Assembly (NCBI GenBank): GCA_017464525.1
Contig: JAFTZM010000041.1
Span: 117,518 to 181,517, forward strand
From: Clostridia bacterium
GTDB taxonomy: Bacteria > Bacillota > Clostridia > Oscillospirales > QAKW01
Direction: 5' to 3'
DNA length: 64,000 nt
Part shown: positions 30,301-38,681 of the stretch, piece after piece
Layout of the letters: each line of letters begins with the position of its first letter
How positions within the stretch are numbered: the stretch's first letter is position 1
Made by a program: the position numbers and the translations under genes
Notes under the pieces: generated by a model
What the model was told of the DNA's origin: nothing
Database searches by the model: none
Seen by the model: only the letters and a program-made list of their open reading frames with translations

Positions 30301-32927
30301 ACGCCGTAGGCTGCATCATTGTTTTCGGTCTCAAAGGTAATGGTACTGCCGTAGACCGCACCGGTGGTCACCATCTGATAGTTGGCGACCGTTTCGGTCT
30401 CGGAATTCAGCCCCAGAATGGCGGGCAGGGTCTGCTCCAGATCCTCCAGTGCCCGGGCATAATCGTTGATGCCGGCAGGCTCGATGAAAGCAGAGGCGGC
30501 AACCGCCTTTTCGCCCTCCACGCCGTTCCGGATGCCTGCAACAGCCACCTCGTAGTTCTCATAAAGCTCCACCTCCAGCAGCGCCGGCAGAGTCTCCACC
30601 ACGGCGCGCTCCGTGCCGTAGTAGACGGCATAGGCATCATAGGTCTCGCCAAAGGCGGGGGAAGCAGTTACCTTCAACTTACCCTCGCTGCTCTCCGCCG
30701 CCACATCGGTGGGGATGCCGGGCAGCTCCTCGCCGCCCTCCAGCAGAGCAACAGCAAGCAGCGAAACATTGGCATTGGTTTTAGCGGTATCATTATCGAT
30801 GACCCATTTCGCCAGCAGGCTGCGGCCGCTGCCGTCGGCACGGTAGGGCAGGTCGATGGCGTAGTAGCCATCCTCCAGCCGGAGATCGATGGCGGCATCG
30901 GAGGCATCGGAAAGGGCCGCCTTCAGCTCGGCGGTCCCCCCGGAGACGCCCACGATCAGCCGCAGGGTCTTTAAGGTACCGTCGGCAGGGGCCATGGCCA
31001 TAAAGCCCTCATCGCCGGCCTCCACGGAAGCTTTGACCAGCCGATAGCCGCCCAAGGGGGAATCCTCTGCAAGGGTAACAGGGTTTTCATCGTGACTTTT
31101 GGAGCCTGCCCAATAATAGCCCACAGAGTTGACATTATAGAGCAGACCGTTACCGTCGGTGCGGTATTGGATCCCGTCGTTGATCTTCTCGTTGAGGGTG
31201 TTGGTGAAGGTCACCAGATCCAGCGCATCCGCAGGCAGAGGAGTCTCCACCTCGCTCAAGGGCTGAACACGCACCCCAAGGTAACCGCCTTTTCCTTCGG
31301 CTTCCTCACCTACGGTATAGGTGGTCTTTCCGGCGGGAACCTTCAGCTCATAGTCCTTGCCGTTCAGGTGTACGTTCAAGGTGAATGCCTTTTTGGCATC
31401 CACGGCAAAGGTGACGGCAGACGCCGCCGTTTCCCGGGCGGCAACGCTCAATGCCACCTGATTGCTGCCGAAGCGCAGGTTCTCGATGCCGTATCCTTCA
31501 GTGAGGGAAGGATACCAATCGACAGTATTCTCTGCCGCATCGGGATGAACACCGATGATATTTTCGATAATAACGCCGATGCTGAGGCAGCCGGTCCAGC
31601 CCACAAAATCCTTGCGGCGCTGACCGTCCACGGTGTCCTCGATATCATACTCGGAGGAATAGTTTTCGTAAAGGGTGCCTTCATAGGGATAAGCATCGGT
31701 CACCAGATTCAGGTGGCGCACCGCCTCCTGGAAGGCAAGATCATACTGATCGTAATTCTCCAAGCCCTTGATATAGGCATAGGAGGTAGGCGCCCAAACA
31801 CTGCCGTGCCAGTAATCCCCCTCGGGAACAAAGGCGGTGGTGACACCGTCCCAATCATATGCCAGCGAAGCAAGTCCGCCGGGACGGTAGAGCTTTTCGG
31901 AATTCAGGGCGTGGTTTTGGATCATCGCCGCGGCGGTCTCCTCGGTGGCAACGCCGGCCAGCATCGCCCAAAGGCTGGTTGGGGTGGAAACATTGGTCTT
32001 GGTGACCCCATCCTCTGCCAGATTGGAATAGATGCCGGTGGTCTCATCCCAAAGCAGCTCATTGATCAGCCCGGAAAGTTCGGCATACTTTGCCAGATAA
32101 TAGGCTTCCTTTTCGGTATTGCCCATTTCGGCGGCAATCAGCGCCAGGTAATAAGCGTTCTGCGCCTGCTGGATGGAAAGGTCGTTCTGGGTCTGGGCAC
32201 CGTCCTCCTCCCCCCAGGAAAGCTGTTCGTGATCCTGATTGGGGGTATTATCCAGCCCATTGCCATAGCCGTTGGTGCCGCCATAGAGACCATTCTCCTT
32301 GCGTCGGGAATTTTCAATATAATCAAAGAAGTTGCAAAGCCGCTCGAAAACGGTCTTGCCATCGATCATCTGGGAAAAGCGGGCAACATCCCCATGGATC
32401 AGGTACTGCTCCCATTCTGCCCACGAAAGGAGCGGCGGATTGATGGCGGCCAGGGCTTTATTCGACCCGTCCACCACTTCATTGGGCCATACATCTGCGC
32501 CGGTGCTCTGGGAGATGACCCGGCAGATGAAACCGTATTCCTCCCCCTCTTCATCGTGCTGGCTGTAATAGAAGTTATTCAGCGATTCCAGCGTGGGGAA
32601 CTCATAATAGCCGTACTTATCAAAGAGCATCATAAAGCTGGTATCCCACATGAAGATATTATTATTGAATGCCTCATCCACATAATAAGTACCCTCCGGG
32701 TTACAGCCAGTGCCGATCTGCTTGATCATTTTTTTATGGATCTCCCAGGAGCGTTCGTAGACCTCCTGCCACTCGGGATGCTCCTGGAACCAAACCGACG
32801 GCACGCCGCTCAGCTCCGCGTCCATGGGATCCTCCACCGGGACCGCAAACGCCATGGGGCCGAATACGGAGAGCAGCATGATGATGGCCATCATGGCCGC
32901 TGTGATATGCATGATCTTTCTTTTCAT
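27372..32927 (-). CDS. Secreted multidomain glycoside hydrolase with C-terminal dockerin
   Basis: 1851 residues from ATG 32925-32927 (GGAGG upstream). Signal peptide 1-28 (cleavage after 'PMAFA'). About 35-500: (alpha/alpha)6 catalytic domain resembling MGH1/GH63-type glucosidases ('FMWDTSFMMLFDKYGYYEF', 'LSWAEWEQYL', 'GLYGGTNGYGNGLDNTPNQD', 'GDYWHGSVWAPTSYAYIKG'). Then beta-sandwich regions; two related ~180-residue modules at about 930-1110 and 1120-1300, each starting with 'VDLTA' and containing 'LDWVQLT'; a FIVAR-like helical part near 1340-1400; a repetitive beta-helix-like part at about 1415-1710 ('FTGSFDGQGHTLSGL'); and a type I dockerin at 1792-1851 ('GDVNGSGAVETADAILVLQY', 'DCNQDGRVSIFDA'). 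It should attach to a cohesin outside the cell. No other cellulosome gene is in the window. Confidence 0.88.
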   Translation of the reverse strand: MKRKIMHITAAMMAIIMLLSVFGPMAFAVPVEDPMDAELSGVPSVWFQEHPEWQEVYERSWEIHKKMIKQIGTGCNPEGTYYVDEAFNNNIFMWDTSFMMLFDKYGYYEFPTLESLNNFYYSQHDEEGEEYGFICRVISQSTGADVWPNEVVDGSNKALAAINPPLLSWAEWEQYLIHGDVARFSQMIDGKTVFERLCNFFDYIENSRRKENGLYGGTNGYGNGLDNTPNQDHEQLSWGEEDGAQTQNDLSIQQAQNAYYLALIAAEMGNTEKEAYYLAKYAELSGLINELLWDETTGIYSNLAEDGVTKTNVSTPTSLWAMLAGVATEETAAAMIQNHALNSEKLYRPGGLASLAYDWDGVTTAFVPEGDYWHGSVWAPTSYAYIKGLENYDQYDLAFQEAVRHLNLVTDAYPYEGTLYENYSSEYDIEDTVDGQRRKDFVGWTGCLSIGVIIENIIGVHPDAAENTVDWYPSLTEGYGIENLRFGSNQVALSVAARETAASAVTFAVDAKKAFTLNVHLNGKDYELKVPAGKTTYTVGEEAEGKGGYLGVRVQPLSEVETPLPADALDLVTFTNTLNEKINDGIQYRTDGNGLLYNVNSVGYYWAGSKSHDENPVTLAEDSPLGGYRLVKASVEAGDEGFMAMAPADGTLKTLRLIVGVSGGTAELKAALSDASDAAIDLRLEDGYYAIDLPYRADGSGRSLLAKWVIDNDTAKTNANVSLLAVALLEGGEELPGIPTDVAAESSEGKLKVTASPAFGETYDAYAVYYGTERAVVETLPALLEVELYENYEVAVAGIRNGVEGEKAVAASAFIEPAGINDYARALEDLEQTLPAILGLNSETETVANYQMVTTGAVYGSTITFETENNDAAYGVADNGAVTFPPYGHAPVQSKITLTATRGGVTARRVLYTNVQPLETLGNRVVNRGATHTTTLSTVDLTAIGGLDWVQLTDGTNFSLANMAQKKDAEIITKIYWGNNGRQQTVTDHYYNFTATDGTAATVDRFALSTRNAGSSINVELASGSEARRVRVYAGGWKSDYRVELLINGQVASFEDCSTGTVNKSSETIFDYRAKETDEVQLRLTLVDPTAHGATNGSAYLAAVAVEKLDYTAENAASVQAPTTFLEVDLTAEGSLDWVQLTGSTYKLADMVQKKDASVIADLYWENGGRQQTVKDTYFTFSATDGTGEPVDRYANSTRNVNTAITAKLTGSNAPRVVKVYAGSWKADYRVELWIGGVVQAVQYGIGSTSQISVVHTFAYQAAETDEILIKLVLADPTAYGATNGSAILSAIAVSDHAYGDWEVVTEPTPEAEGLRKRTCADCAQAEEQTLPKLLGTRTTELQAVIDRISNMDTKWFEEEQVAALQAQAEELQAGMAEMSDAALYAAEKQLLIAATTLSYETYPSVAAKGTLPAEPAYYLISTLEEYNYWVSAVNDGSWGSGNVALGASLDLSSVATSVNGFTGSFDGQGHTLSGLKAAMFSSFAGTLKDLTCTGFARTGTATKQAALIDATCGDAVLQNITMKDCTLSNGYGISGLLVGQPGGSLSFYDITLEHCSASFINSFGGKGLLLGGGADGSTWYGITMDRILLKSCTLTSAAQTQSYQRTGMLAGEVTSNGSTAIRNVLMIDCNGSAPISEDNSVYYDASLIACRLGSGDTISGCLILGGSFEGMENVSSANVNNHGTVSRCYWNGETAVPDLKQATAEMLADGSLAYLLSQISGQWTVKNGETVLKAPEEQPSYQVTFSWGEDTALCYTDFSGKLITLPETSAVVWMLEESPETAVFTENTEIIGLLRGDVNGSGAVETADAILVLQYLVGNSMDLNQAVADCNQDGRVSIFDAVTLLQGLSE

Positions 32928-32952
32928 AATGTTATACACCTCCATGAGACTA

Positions 32953-32981
32953 ATTGTAGCATAGCCCCATGGTGCAAACAA
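32953..32981 (-). promoter_or_regulatory. Promoter of the dockerin enzyme gene
   Basis: Minus strand TTGTTT-N17-TACAAT with TATGC before the -10. The weak -35 fits control by the divergent AraC protein. Confidence 0.6.
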
Positions 32982-33045
32982 TTACAGAAGCGGGGGTATT
33001 TGTACCATTATTTGTTCTTTTAAAAAAAGATTTTCCCATCTTCCC

Positions 33046-33074
33046 TTGCAAAAGTATCATTTTTTGTTTAAAAT
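33046..33074 (+). promoter_or_regulatory. Promoter of the AraC gene
   Basis: TTGCAA-N17-TAAAAT, 20 bases before the start codon. Confidence 0.65.
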
Positions 33075-33094
33075 GAAGAAAAGGGAGTGGTACC

Positions 33095-33949
33095 ATGGAT
33101 TACATTCAGGAAAAGAACCTGAGAAATCAGCACATCAAGGTGGTGGATCGCTTTACCCGAAAGCAGACAGACACCCCTCTGCAATGGCACAATTACCACG
33201 AGCTTCTGCTGATCACCGAGGGGGAGCGGGTACGGATCCGGTTCTCCGACCGGACCATTGAACTGAATGCGGGGGATTTCCTGCTGATCCCGCCCGGCAT
33301 TCTCCATGAGCTTTATTGCGGGCCGGGAGGCCATGCCAGGCTGTACTACGCCCATTTTTATGCCTCGGAGCTGCCGCTGGAGCAGAGCGCCGCCTCCTTT
33401 GCGGTGCTGCAGCAATTTTCCGCCATTCAGGATTGGCAGCGCATCGCCTGCCCGCCGGAGCTGGCAGAGACCCTCCGGCAGACCATGGAATTCTGCGCCA
33501 GGGAAACGCTGGAAAAACCGCCGGCCCACCATATGGTCTGCCAGGCGATGATCATGCGGGTGCTGACCCTCACCGAGCAATACCGCCGGGAACTGGCGCA
33601 AAGCAAGCCGCCTCTTTCCTCTGATCTGATCCTACTGGAGAAGGTGATCCTTTACACCGAAAGCCACCGGGATCAGCCCATGACCCTTACGGAGGTCGCC
33701 AAGGCGGTAGGGTATTCCCCCTCCCATATCAGCAAGCGGTTCCGGCTTCTTACAGGGCATACCTTCAAGGAGCACACCGACTACCTGAAAATGCAGCAGG
33801 CGCTGGAATACCTGCTGAACGGCAAAAGCATCGCCGAGGTCAGCGAGGCGCTGGGCTATGCATCCTCCCAGAGCTTCAGCCGTGCCTTCCGGCGGGTGAT
33901 GAAAAAAAGCCCCGCCCAGATGATGAAATATTGCAAGATCCAGCTTTAA
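33095..33949 (+). CDS. AraC-family transcriptional regulator
   Basis: 284 residues, GGGAG before ATG 33095. Cupin part with 'LQWHNYHELLLITEGERVRI' and 'LNAGDFLLIPPGILHEL', C-terminal AraC region 'TLTEVAKAVGYSPSHISKRF' and 'SIAEVSEALGYASSQSFSRA'. Divergent from the dockerin enzyme gene, its likely target. Confidence 0.93.
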   Translation: MDYIQEKNLRNQHIKVVDRFTRKQTDTPLQWHNYHELLLITEGERVRIRFSDRTIELNAGDFLLIPPGILHELYCGPGGHARLYYAHFYASELPLEQSAASFAVLQQFSAIQDWQRIACPPELAETLRQTMEFCARETLEKPPAHHMVCQAMIMRVLTLTEQYRRELAQSKPPLSSDLILLEKVILYTESHRDQPMTLTEVAKAVGYSPSHISKRFRLLTGHTFKEHTDYLKMQQALEYLLNGKSIAEVSEALGYASSQSFSRAFRRVMKKSPAQMMKYCKIQL

Positions 33950-33981
33950 TCTGGTTATATCATTTTATTCTGAACTGGATA

Positions 33982-34010
33982 TTTTCATATTATCAGTTTG
34001 CTTTTATAAT
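33982..34010 (+). promoter_or_regulatory. Promoter of the ECF S-component gene
   Basis: TTTTCA-N17-TATAAT. The leader to the start codon is about 17 bases, too short for a riboswitch. Confidence 0.45.
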
Positions 34011-34033
34011 ACCTGCAAAAGGAGTTGATACAT

Positions 34034-34552
34034 ATGAAACGTTCGAAATTGACCCATTTAGTGATCGCAGCCTTACTGGCTGCGCTGGTGCTGGTAATCA
34101 CCCGCCTTTCCTTCCCCATTGGGGCAGGAGGGTACATCCATGTGGGAGATTCCATGATCTATCTGGCAGTGCTGATGCTGCCCCTGCCCTATGCTCTGCC
34201 TGCTGCGATGCTGGGCGCCGGGCTGGCAGATTTCACCTCCGGCTATGCGGTTTATGTGATCCCCACGGTACTGATCAAAGCGGCCATGGTGCTGGCCGCC
34301 AAGGGGCTGATCCGTCTGCCGAAAAAGGCCATCCTGCAGGATCTGCTGATCTGCGCCACCGGCGTGATCACGGTGGCCGGCTATTATCTGGCGGATGTGG
34401 TGCTGGCGCTGCTCTCCGGCAGCGGTACTGCCGCCGCCTTCTCCGCACCGGTGGCCTATATTCCCTTTAACACCATTCAGGCGGTGGCCTCCGGAGCCCT
34501 TTACCTGCTGCTGGCCAGAGGAGCCCGAAATATCCGCTGGGCCGCTGATTGA
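34034..34552 (+). CDS. ECF transporter S component (substrate-binding membrane subunit)
   Basis: 172 residues from ATG 34034, after AAAGGAG. About five to six helices; the N-terminal 'LVLVITRLSFPIGAGGYIHV' followed by GDSMIYLAVLMLP is the GxxxxGD-type loop shared by S components of energy-coupling-factor vitamin transporters. It would bind a vitamin or related cofactor and use a shared EcfAA'T module encoded elsewhere. The ligand cannot be told from sequence. Stands alone; followed by a long pyrimidine tract rather than a clear terminator. Confidence 0.82.
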   Translation: MKRSKLTHLVIAALLAALVLVITRLSFPIGAGGYIHVGDSMIYLAVLMLPLPYALPAAMLGAGLADFTSGYAVYVIPTVLIKAAMVLAAKGLIRLPKKAILQDLLICATGVITVAGYYLADVVLALLSGSGTAAAFSAPVAYIPFNTIQAVASGALYLLLARGARNIRWAAD

Positions 34553-34621
34553 GCAAGGAGAGGTTTTGAACAGGCTGTTGAAAAATTGCCGCCGTTGCAG
34601 CAGAAAAAACTCTGGATCTGA

Positions 34622-34708
34622 CTCTTTCTCTCTCTCTTTCTCTTTTATCTTTCTCTTTCTCTATCTCTTCCTCTCTCTCTTTCTCTCCCCTTCTCTTTCC
34701 CCTTCTCA
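34622..34708. repeat. 87-bp pyrimidine tract
   Basis: Only T and C except for A at 34647 and 34663, built of TCTTTC/CTCTC units. No gene is present between 34553 and 34887; this low-complexity tract and the icd terminator are all that the gap holds. Confidence 0.85.
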
Positions 34709-34819
34709 TGGGGCATTATAGCACATCTCTTTTGCAAAATCCTGCGAAGACTGTCGAAGGGGTTTAAAAATTTTTTATTTTTCTCTCTTGTCAGAGGGAG
34801 GCGAGAAGGGTACAAACAC

Positions 34820-34851
34820 AAAAAATGAGTCCTTGAAAACCAAGGACTCAT
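34820..34851 (-). terminator. Terminator of the citrate-branch operon
   Basis: On the minus strand ATGAGTCCTTG / CAAGGACTCAT, 5-base loop, then TTTTTTG. Confidence 0.85.
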
Positions 34852-34887
34852 TTATCTTTATGTGGACTATTTTTGGCTTTATGTTGC

Positions 34888-36102
34888 TTATGCCAAGAGA
34901 TTCTTCAGGCGCTGATCGATCTCCACCAGGAAGGTCTCGGTATCCACCTTTTTCTTATTGGGCAGGGTGGAAAGGAGGGCCAGGTCGCCGGTCATGACCC
35001 CTTCCTCGATGGTCTGGATGGTGGCCTTTTCCAGGCAATCGGCAAAGTGCACCAACTCGGGCAGCTCATCCAGCTCGCCCCGCTTACGGAGGGCGCCGGT
35101 CCAGGCAAAGAGGGTGGCTACGCTATTGGTAGAGGTCTTTTCCCCCTTCAGATGCTTATAATAGTGGCGCTGAACGGTGCCGTGGGCGGCCTCATACTCA
35201 TACACCCCATCGGGGGAAACGAGAACGGAGGTCATCATGGCCAGGGAGCCATAGGCGGTGGCCACCATATCGCTCATCACATCACCGTCGTAGTTCTTGC
35301 AGGCCCAAATATAGCCGCCCTCAGAGCGGATGACCCGTGCCACAGCATCGTCGATGAGGGTATAGAAATACTCGATGCCGGCGGCCTCGAATTTTTCCTT
35401 ATACTCGGCGTCGTAGATCTCCTGGAAGATATCCTTGAAGCGGTGGTCATACTTCTTGGAGATGGTATCCTTGCTGGCGAACCAGATATCCTGATGGGTA
35501 TCCAGGGCAAAATTGAAGCAGCTTCTGGCGAAGCTTTCGATGGAGGCATTCACATTATGCATCCCCTGAATGATACCGCCGGATTCTCCGAACTGATGGA
35601 TCAGGCTGCGGGTCTCATTCCCGTCCTTATCGGTACAGACCAGCTCGCATTTGGCATCGGCAGGCACCTGCATCTCGGTATTCTTATACACATCGCCATA
35701 GGCATGGCGGGCGATGGTGATGGGTTTCGTCCAGGTGGGGATATAGGGGGTGATGCCCTTGACGATGATGGGAGTACGGAAGACGGTGCCGTCCAGAATG
35801 GCACGGATGGTGCCGTTGGGGGATTTCCACATCTCCTTCAGGTCATACTCGGTCATCCGGGCCGCATTGGGGGTAATGGTGGCGCACTTCACCGCAACGC
35901 CGTACTTTTTGGTGGCGTAGGCGGAATCGAAGGTCACCTGATCGTTGGTCTCATTCCGGTGCTGCAAGCCCAGATCGTAATACTCGGATTTCAGATCCAC
36001 ATAGGGGCAGATCAGGATATCCTTGATCATTTTCCAGATAATTCTGGTCATTTCATCGCCATCCATCTCAACGAGGGGCGTTTTCATTTGGATTTTAGCC
36101 AT
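34888..36102 (-). CDS. icd: NADP-dependent isocitrate dehydrogenase
   Basis: 404 residues of the dimeric (eukaryote-like, type II) class: '[20 protein letters not shown]' at the N-terminus, '[20 protein letters not shown]' (Ser/Asn substrate loop), '[12 protein letters not shown]', '[13 protein letters not shown]' (metal Asp pair) and '[14 protein letters not shown]' (NADP site). It converts isocitrate to 2-oxoglutarate in the cytoplasm. Last gene of the operon, 4 bases after aconitase, with AAGGAG before ATG 36102. With citrate synthase and aconitase it feeds glutamate synthesis; no other TCA genes are in the window. Confidence 0.96.
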   Translation of the reverse strand: MAKIQMKTPLVEMDGDEMTRIIWKMIKDILICPYVDLKSEYYDLGLQHRNETNDQVTFDSAYATKKYGVAVKCATITPNAARMTEYDLKEMWKSPNGTIRAILDGTVFRTPIIVKGITPYIPTWTKPITIARHAYGDVYKNTEMQVPADAKCELVCTDKDGNETRSLIHQFGESGGIIQGMHNVNASIESFARSCFNFALDTHQDIWFASKDTISKKYDHRFKDIFQEIYDAEYKEKFEAAGIEYFYTLIDDAVARVIRSEGGYIWACKNYDGDVMSDMVATAYGSLAMMTSVLVSPDGVYEYEAAHGTVQRHYYKHLKGEKTSTNSVATLFAWTGALRKRGELDELPELVHFADCLEKATIQTIEEGVMTGDLALLSTLPNKKKVDTETFLVEIDQRLKNLLA

Positions 36103-36106
36103 CTTC

Positions 36107-38038
36107 TTATTCTCCTTGTTCTTTAGTGTATGCTAAAAGGCTTCCGGCTTTCAGAATTGCGATCTGGCGGTCGGTGAAGCTGCAGACTAAGGGGATCTTG
36201 ATTCCCTTGGTCTCGTCCAGCAGGGTCATCTTGCCGGTCTCCATGCCGCTGTAAATGTCGGTAACGGTCAGCTTGTCCCCCTGATCGATCCTATCGTAAT
36301 CCTCTGGATTTTCAAAGGTGAGGGGCATGATACCGGCATTGATCAGGTTGGCAATATGGATCCGGGCAAAGCTCTTGGTAATGACTGCCCGAACACCTAA
36401 GTACAGAGGCACCAGCGCAGCGTGCTCCCGGGAGGAGCCCTGGCCGTAGTTCATGCCGCCCACCACAATGCTCTCCCCGGCTTCCTTGGCACGCTCTGGG
36501 AAGGTCTTATCGCAGACCCCGAAGCAGAACTGGGAAAGATAGGGAATATTGGAGCGGTAGGGCAGGATCTTGGCACCGGCGGGCATGATATGGTCGGTGG
36601 TAATATTATCCCCCACCTTCAGCACCAACTGGGCAGAAAGGGTATCCTGCTGAGGCTTGGCATCGGGGAATTTCTTGATATTGGGGCCCCGGAGAATTTC
36701 CAGCTTCTTGGCTTCTTCGGGAGAGGCAGGCGGGATGATGGCGCTGTCGTCGATCTTGAATTGGGCGGGCATCTCCACCTTGGGAGCGGCACCCAGCAGA
36801 GTGGGATCGGTGATCTCGCCGGTGAGGGCGGCAGCCACCGCGGTCTCGGGAGAAACTAAGTACACCTTGCCATCGGCAGTACCGCTGCGGCCTTCAAAGT
36901 TGCGGTTGAAGGTACGGAGGCTGACACCGCCGGAATTGGGAGAAAAGCCCATACCGATGCAGGGGCCGCAGGCACATTCCAGCACCCGGGCGCCGCTGGC
37001 CAGGATATCGGAAAGAGCGCCGCAATCGGCCAGCATGGCCAATACTTGCTTGGAGCCGGGAGAGATGGAAAGGCTCACATCCGGGGAGATGGTCTTGCCC
37101 TTTAAGAGGGCGGCCACCTTCAGCATATCCAGCAGGGAGGAGTTGGTGCAGGAGCCGATGCAGACCTGATCCACCTTAGTCCCCTTCAGGGAGGAGACCT
37201 TCACCACGTTATCGGGGCTGTGGGGGCAGGCGATCATGGGCTCTAAGGTCGAAAGATCGATATCGATGATACGGTCGTATTCCGCATCTGCATCGCTGGC
37301 CAAGGGGCGGTAAGCCTCGCCCCGGCCCTCTGCCTCCAGGAAGGCCTTGGTAACTTCATCGGAGGGGAAGATGGAGGTGGTGGCGCCCAGCTCGGTGCCC
37401 ATATTGGTGATGGTGGCACGCTCGGGAACAGAAAGGCTCTTGATGCCCTCGCCACCCCACTCGATGATATAGCCCACGCCGCCCTTGACGGAGAGGATCC
37501 TTAAGATCTCCAGGCTGACATCCTTGGCGGTGACAAAATCCCGCAGCTTGCCGGTAAGGTTGACCTTGATCATCTTAGGCATGGTGATATAGTAGGCACC
37601 GCCGCCCATGGCCACGGCCACATCCAGGCCGCCGGCGCCGAAGGCCAGCATCCCGATACCGCCGCCGGTGGGGGTATGGCTATCGGAGCCGATGAGGGTC
37701 TTGCCGGGGATGCCGAACCGCTCCAGGTGCACCTGATGGCAGATACCATTGCCGGGGCGGGAGAAATAGATGCCGTGCTTTTTGGCAATGGACTGGATGA
37801 ACCGGTGGTCGTCGGCATTTTCAAAGCCGGACTGGAGGGTATTATGGTCGATATAGGCCACGCTCCGCTCGGTGCGGACCCGATCGATGCCCATGGTCTC
37901 AAATTCCAGATATGCCATGGTGCCGGTGGCATCCTGCGTGAGGGTCTGGTCGATCCGCAGGGCGATCTCGGTGCCGGGGATCATTTCCCCCTTGATCAGA
38001 TGGTCTTGAATGATTTTTTGCGCAATTGTAAGTCCCAT
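36107..38038 (-). CDS. acn: Aconitate hydratase
   Basis: 643 residues, the compact mitochondrial/LeuC-like class found in Clostridia. 4Fe-4S ligands in 'CIGSCTNSS' and '[13 protein letters not shown]'; substrate motifs '[20 protein letters not shown]' and the swivelling C-terminal domain with '[12 protein letters not shown]'. It isomerises citrate to isocitrate. Start ATG 38036-38038, 4 bases after the GntR gene; the ribosome site is weak (AAAGGC). Confidence 0.95.
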   Translation of the reverse strand: MGLTIAQKIIQDHLIKGEMIPGTEIALRIDQTLTQDATGTMAYLEFETMGIDRVRTERSVAYIDHNTLQSGFENADDHRFIQSIAKKHGIYFSRPGNGICHQVHLERFGIPGKTLIGSDSHTPTGGGIGMLAFGAGGLDVAVAMGGGAYYITMPKMIKVNLTGKLRDFVTAKDVSLEILRILSVKGGVGYIIEWGGEGIKSLSVPERATITNMGTELGATTSIFPSDEVTKAFLEAEGRGEAYRPLASDADAEYDRIIDIDLSTLEPMIACPHSPDNVVKVSSLKGTKVDQVCIGSCTNSSLLDMLKVAALLKGKTISPDVSLSISPGSKQVLAMLADCGALSDILASGARVLECACGPCIGMGFSPNSGGVSLRTFNRNFEGRSGTADGKVYLVSPETAVAAALTGEITDPTLLGAAPKVEMPAQFKIDDSAIIPPASPEEAKKLEILRGPNIKKFPDAKPQQDTLSAQLVLKVGDNITTDHIMPAGAKILPYRSNIPYLSQFCFGVCDKTFPERAKEAGESIVVGGMNYGQGSSREHAALVPLYLGVRAVITKSFARIHIANLINAGIMPLTFENPEDYDRIDQGDKLTVTDIYSGMETGKMTLLDETKGIKIPLVCSFTDRQIAILKAGSLLAYTKEQGE

Positions 38039-38042
38039 TTTT

Positions 38043-38681
38043 TTAGCCTTTCATAATATGATTTTTTGCATTCTCTGTATGTTTTAAAATTGCGGCGGCG
38101 GCAGCCTCGGGATCCCGGGCGGCGATGGCCTCATAAATAGCCCGATGCTCCTCCACCGAAGCCACGGCACGGCTGTTATTCTCCACCGAGCGCTTGCGGT
38201 AGCGCTGCGCCTTTTTATGAAGCGGAGTGAGGGTGTCGTGGATCACTGTACTGCCGGAGTAGCGGTAGATCAACTCATGGAATTGGCTATCCATCCCTTT
38301 GATATGATCGGAATCGTGCTTGGAGAGGTAGAATTCCTGCAGATCCAGGGTCTCCTTCAGCTTTGCCAGCTGCTCATCGGTGATCTTTTCGGCACAGCGG
38401 GCGGCGGCCAGGCCTTCGGTACGGATCCGCAGCTCTAAAATATCCTGCAGATCCTCCCGGGTGATGCCCAGAACCCGGAGACCCTTGCCGGTCTCCTCTA
38501 AAATATGCTCCTGCTGGAGCCGGCGCAGCGCCTCCCGCACGGGTGTACGGCTGACTCCCAGTTCCTGGCAGAGCCGCATTTCGGTGAGGTATTCCCCCCG
38601 GGGGTACAGCCCGCTGAGGATATCGTTTTCCAGCTTTTCAAAGACCTGATCAGCCAGAGAATAATTCTTATGTTCCAGCAT
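38043..38681 (-). CDS. GntR-family (FadR subfamily) regulator
   Basis: 212 residues. Winged helix at the N-terminus ('GEYLTEMRLCQELGVSRTPV' then REALRRLQQE) and an all-helical FCD ligand domain ('LELRIRTEGLAAARCAEKIT', 'DSQFHELIYRYSGSTVIHD' with the metal-type Asp/His). Encoded inside the operon it probably controls: ATG adjoins the citrate synthase stop. The operator-like ATTGTATACAAT over the operon promoter matches the FadR-subfamily pattern. Ligand probably a tricarboxylic or related acid, by inference. Confidence 0.92.
   Translation of the reverse strand: MLEHKNYSLADQVFEKLENDILSGLYPRGEYLTEMRLCQELGVSRTPVREALRRLQQEHILEETGKGLRVLGITREDLQDILELRIRTEGLAAARCAEKITDEQLAKLKETLDLQEFYLSKHDSDHIKGMDSQFHELIYRYSGSTVIHDTLTPLHKKAQRYRKRSVENNSRAVASVEEHRAIYEAIAARDPEAAAAAILKHTENAKNHIMKG

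Noticed and set aside
31092..33023. 643-codon frame opposite the dockerin enzyme
   Set aside because: Shadow of a GC-rich gene; the real strand has signal peptide, domains and dockerin.
33960..34033. Riboswitch upstream of the ECF S component
   Set aside because: The distance from the likely start point to the start codon is under 25 bases, too short for an aptamer.
34553..34887. A protein-coding reading of the pyrimidine tract
   Set aside because: Frames are pure Ser/Phe/Leu or Arg/Glu/Lys low complexity with no ribosome site.
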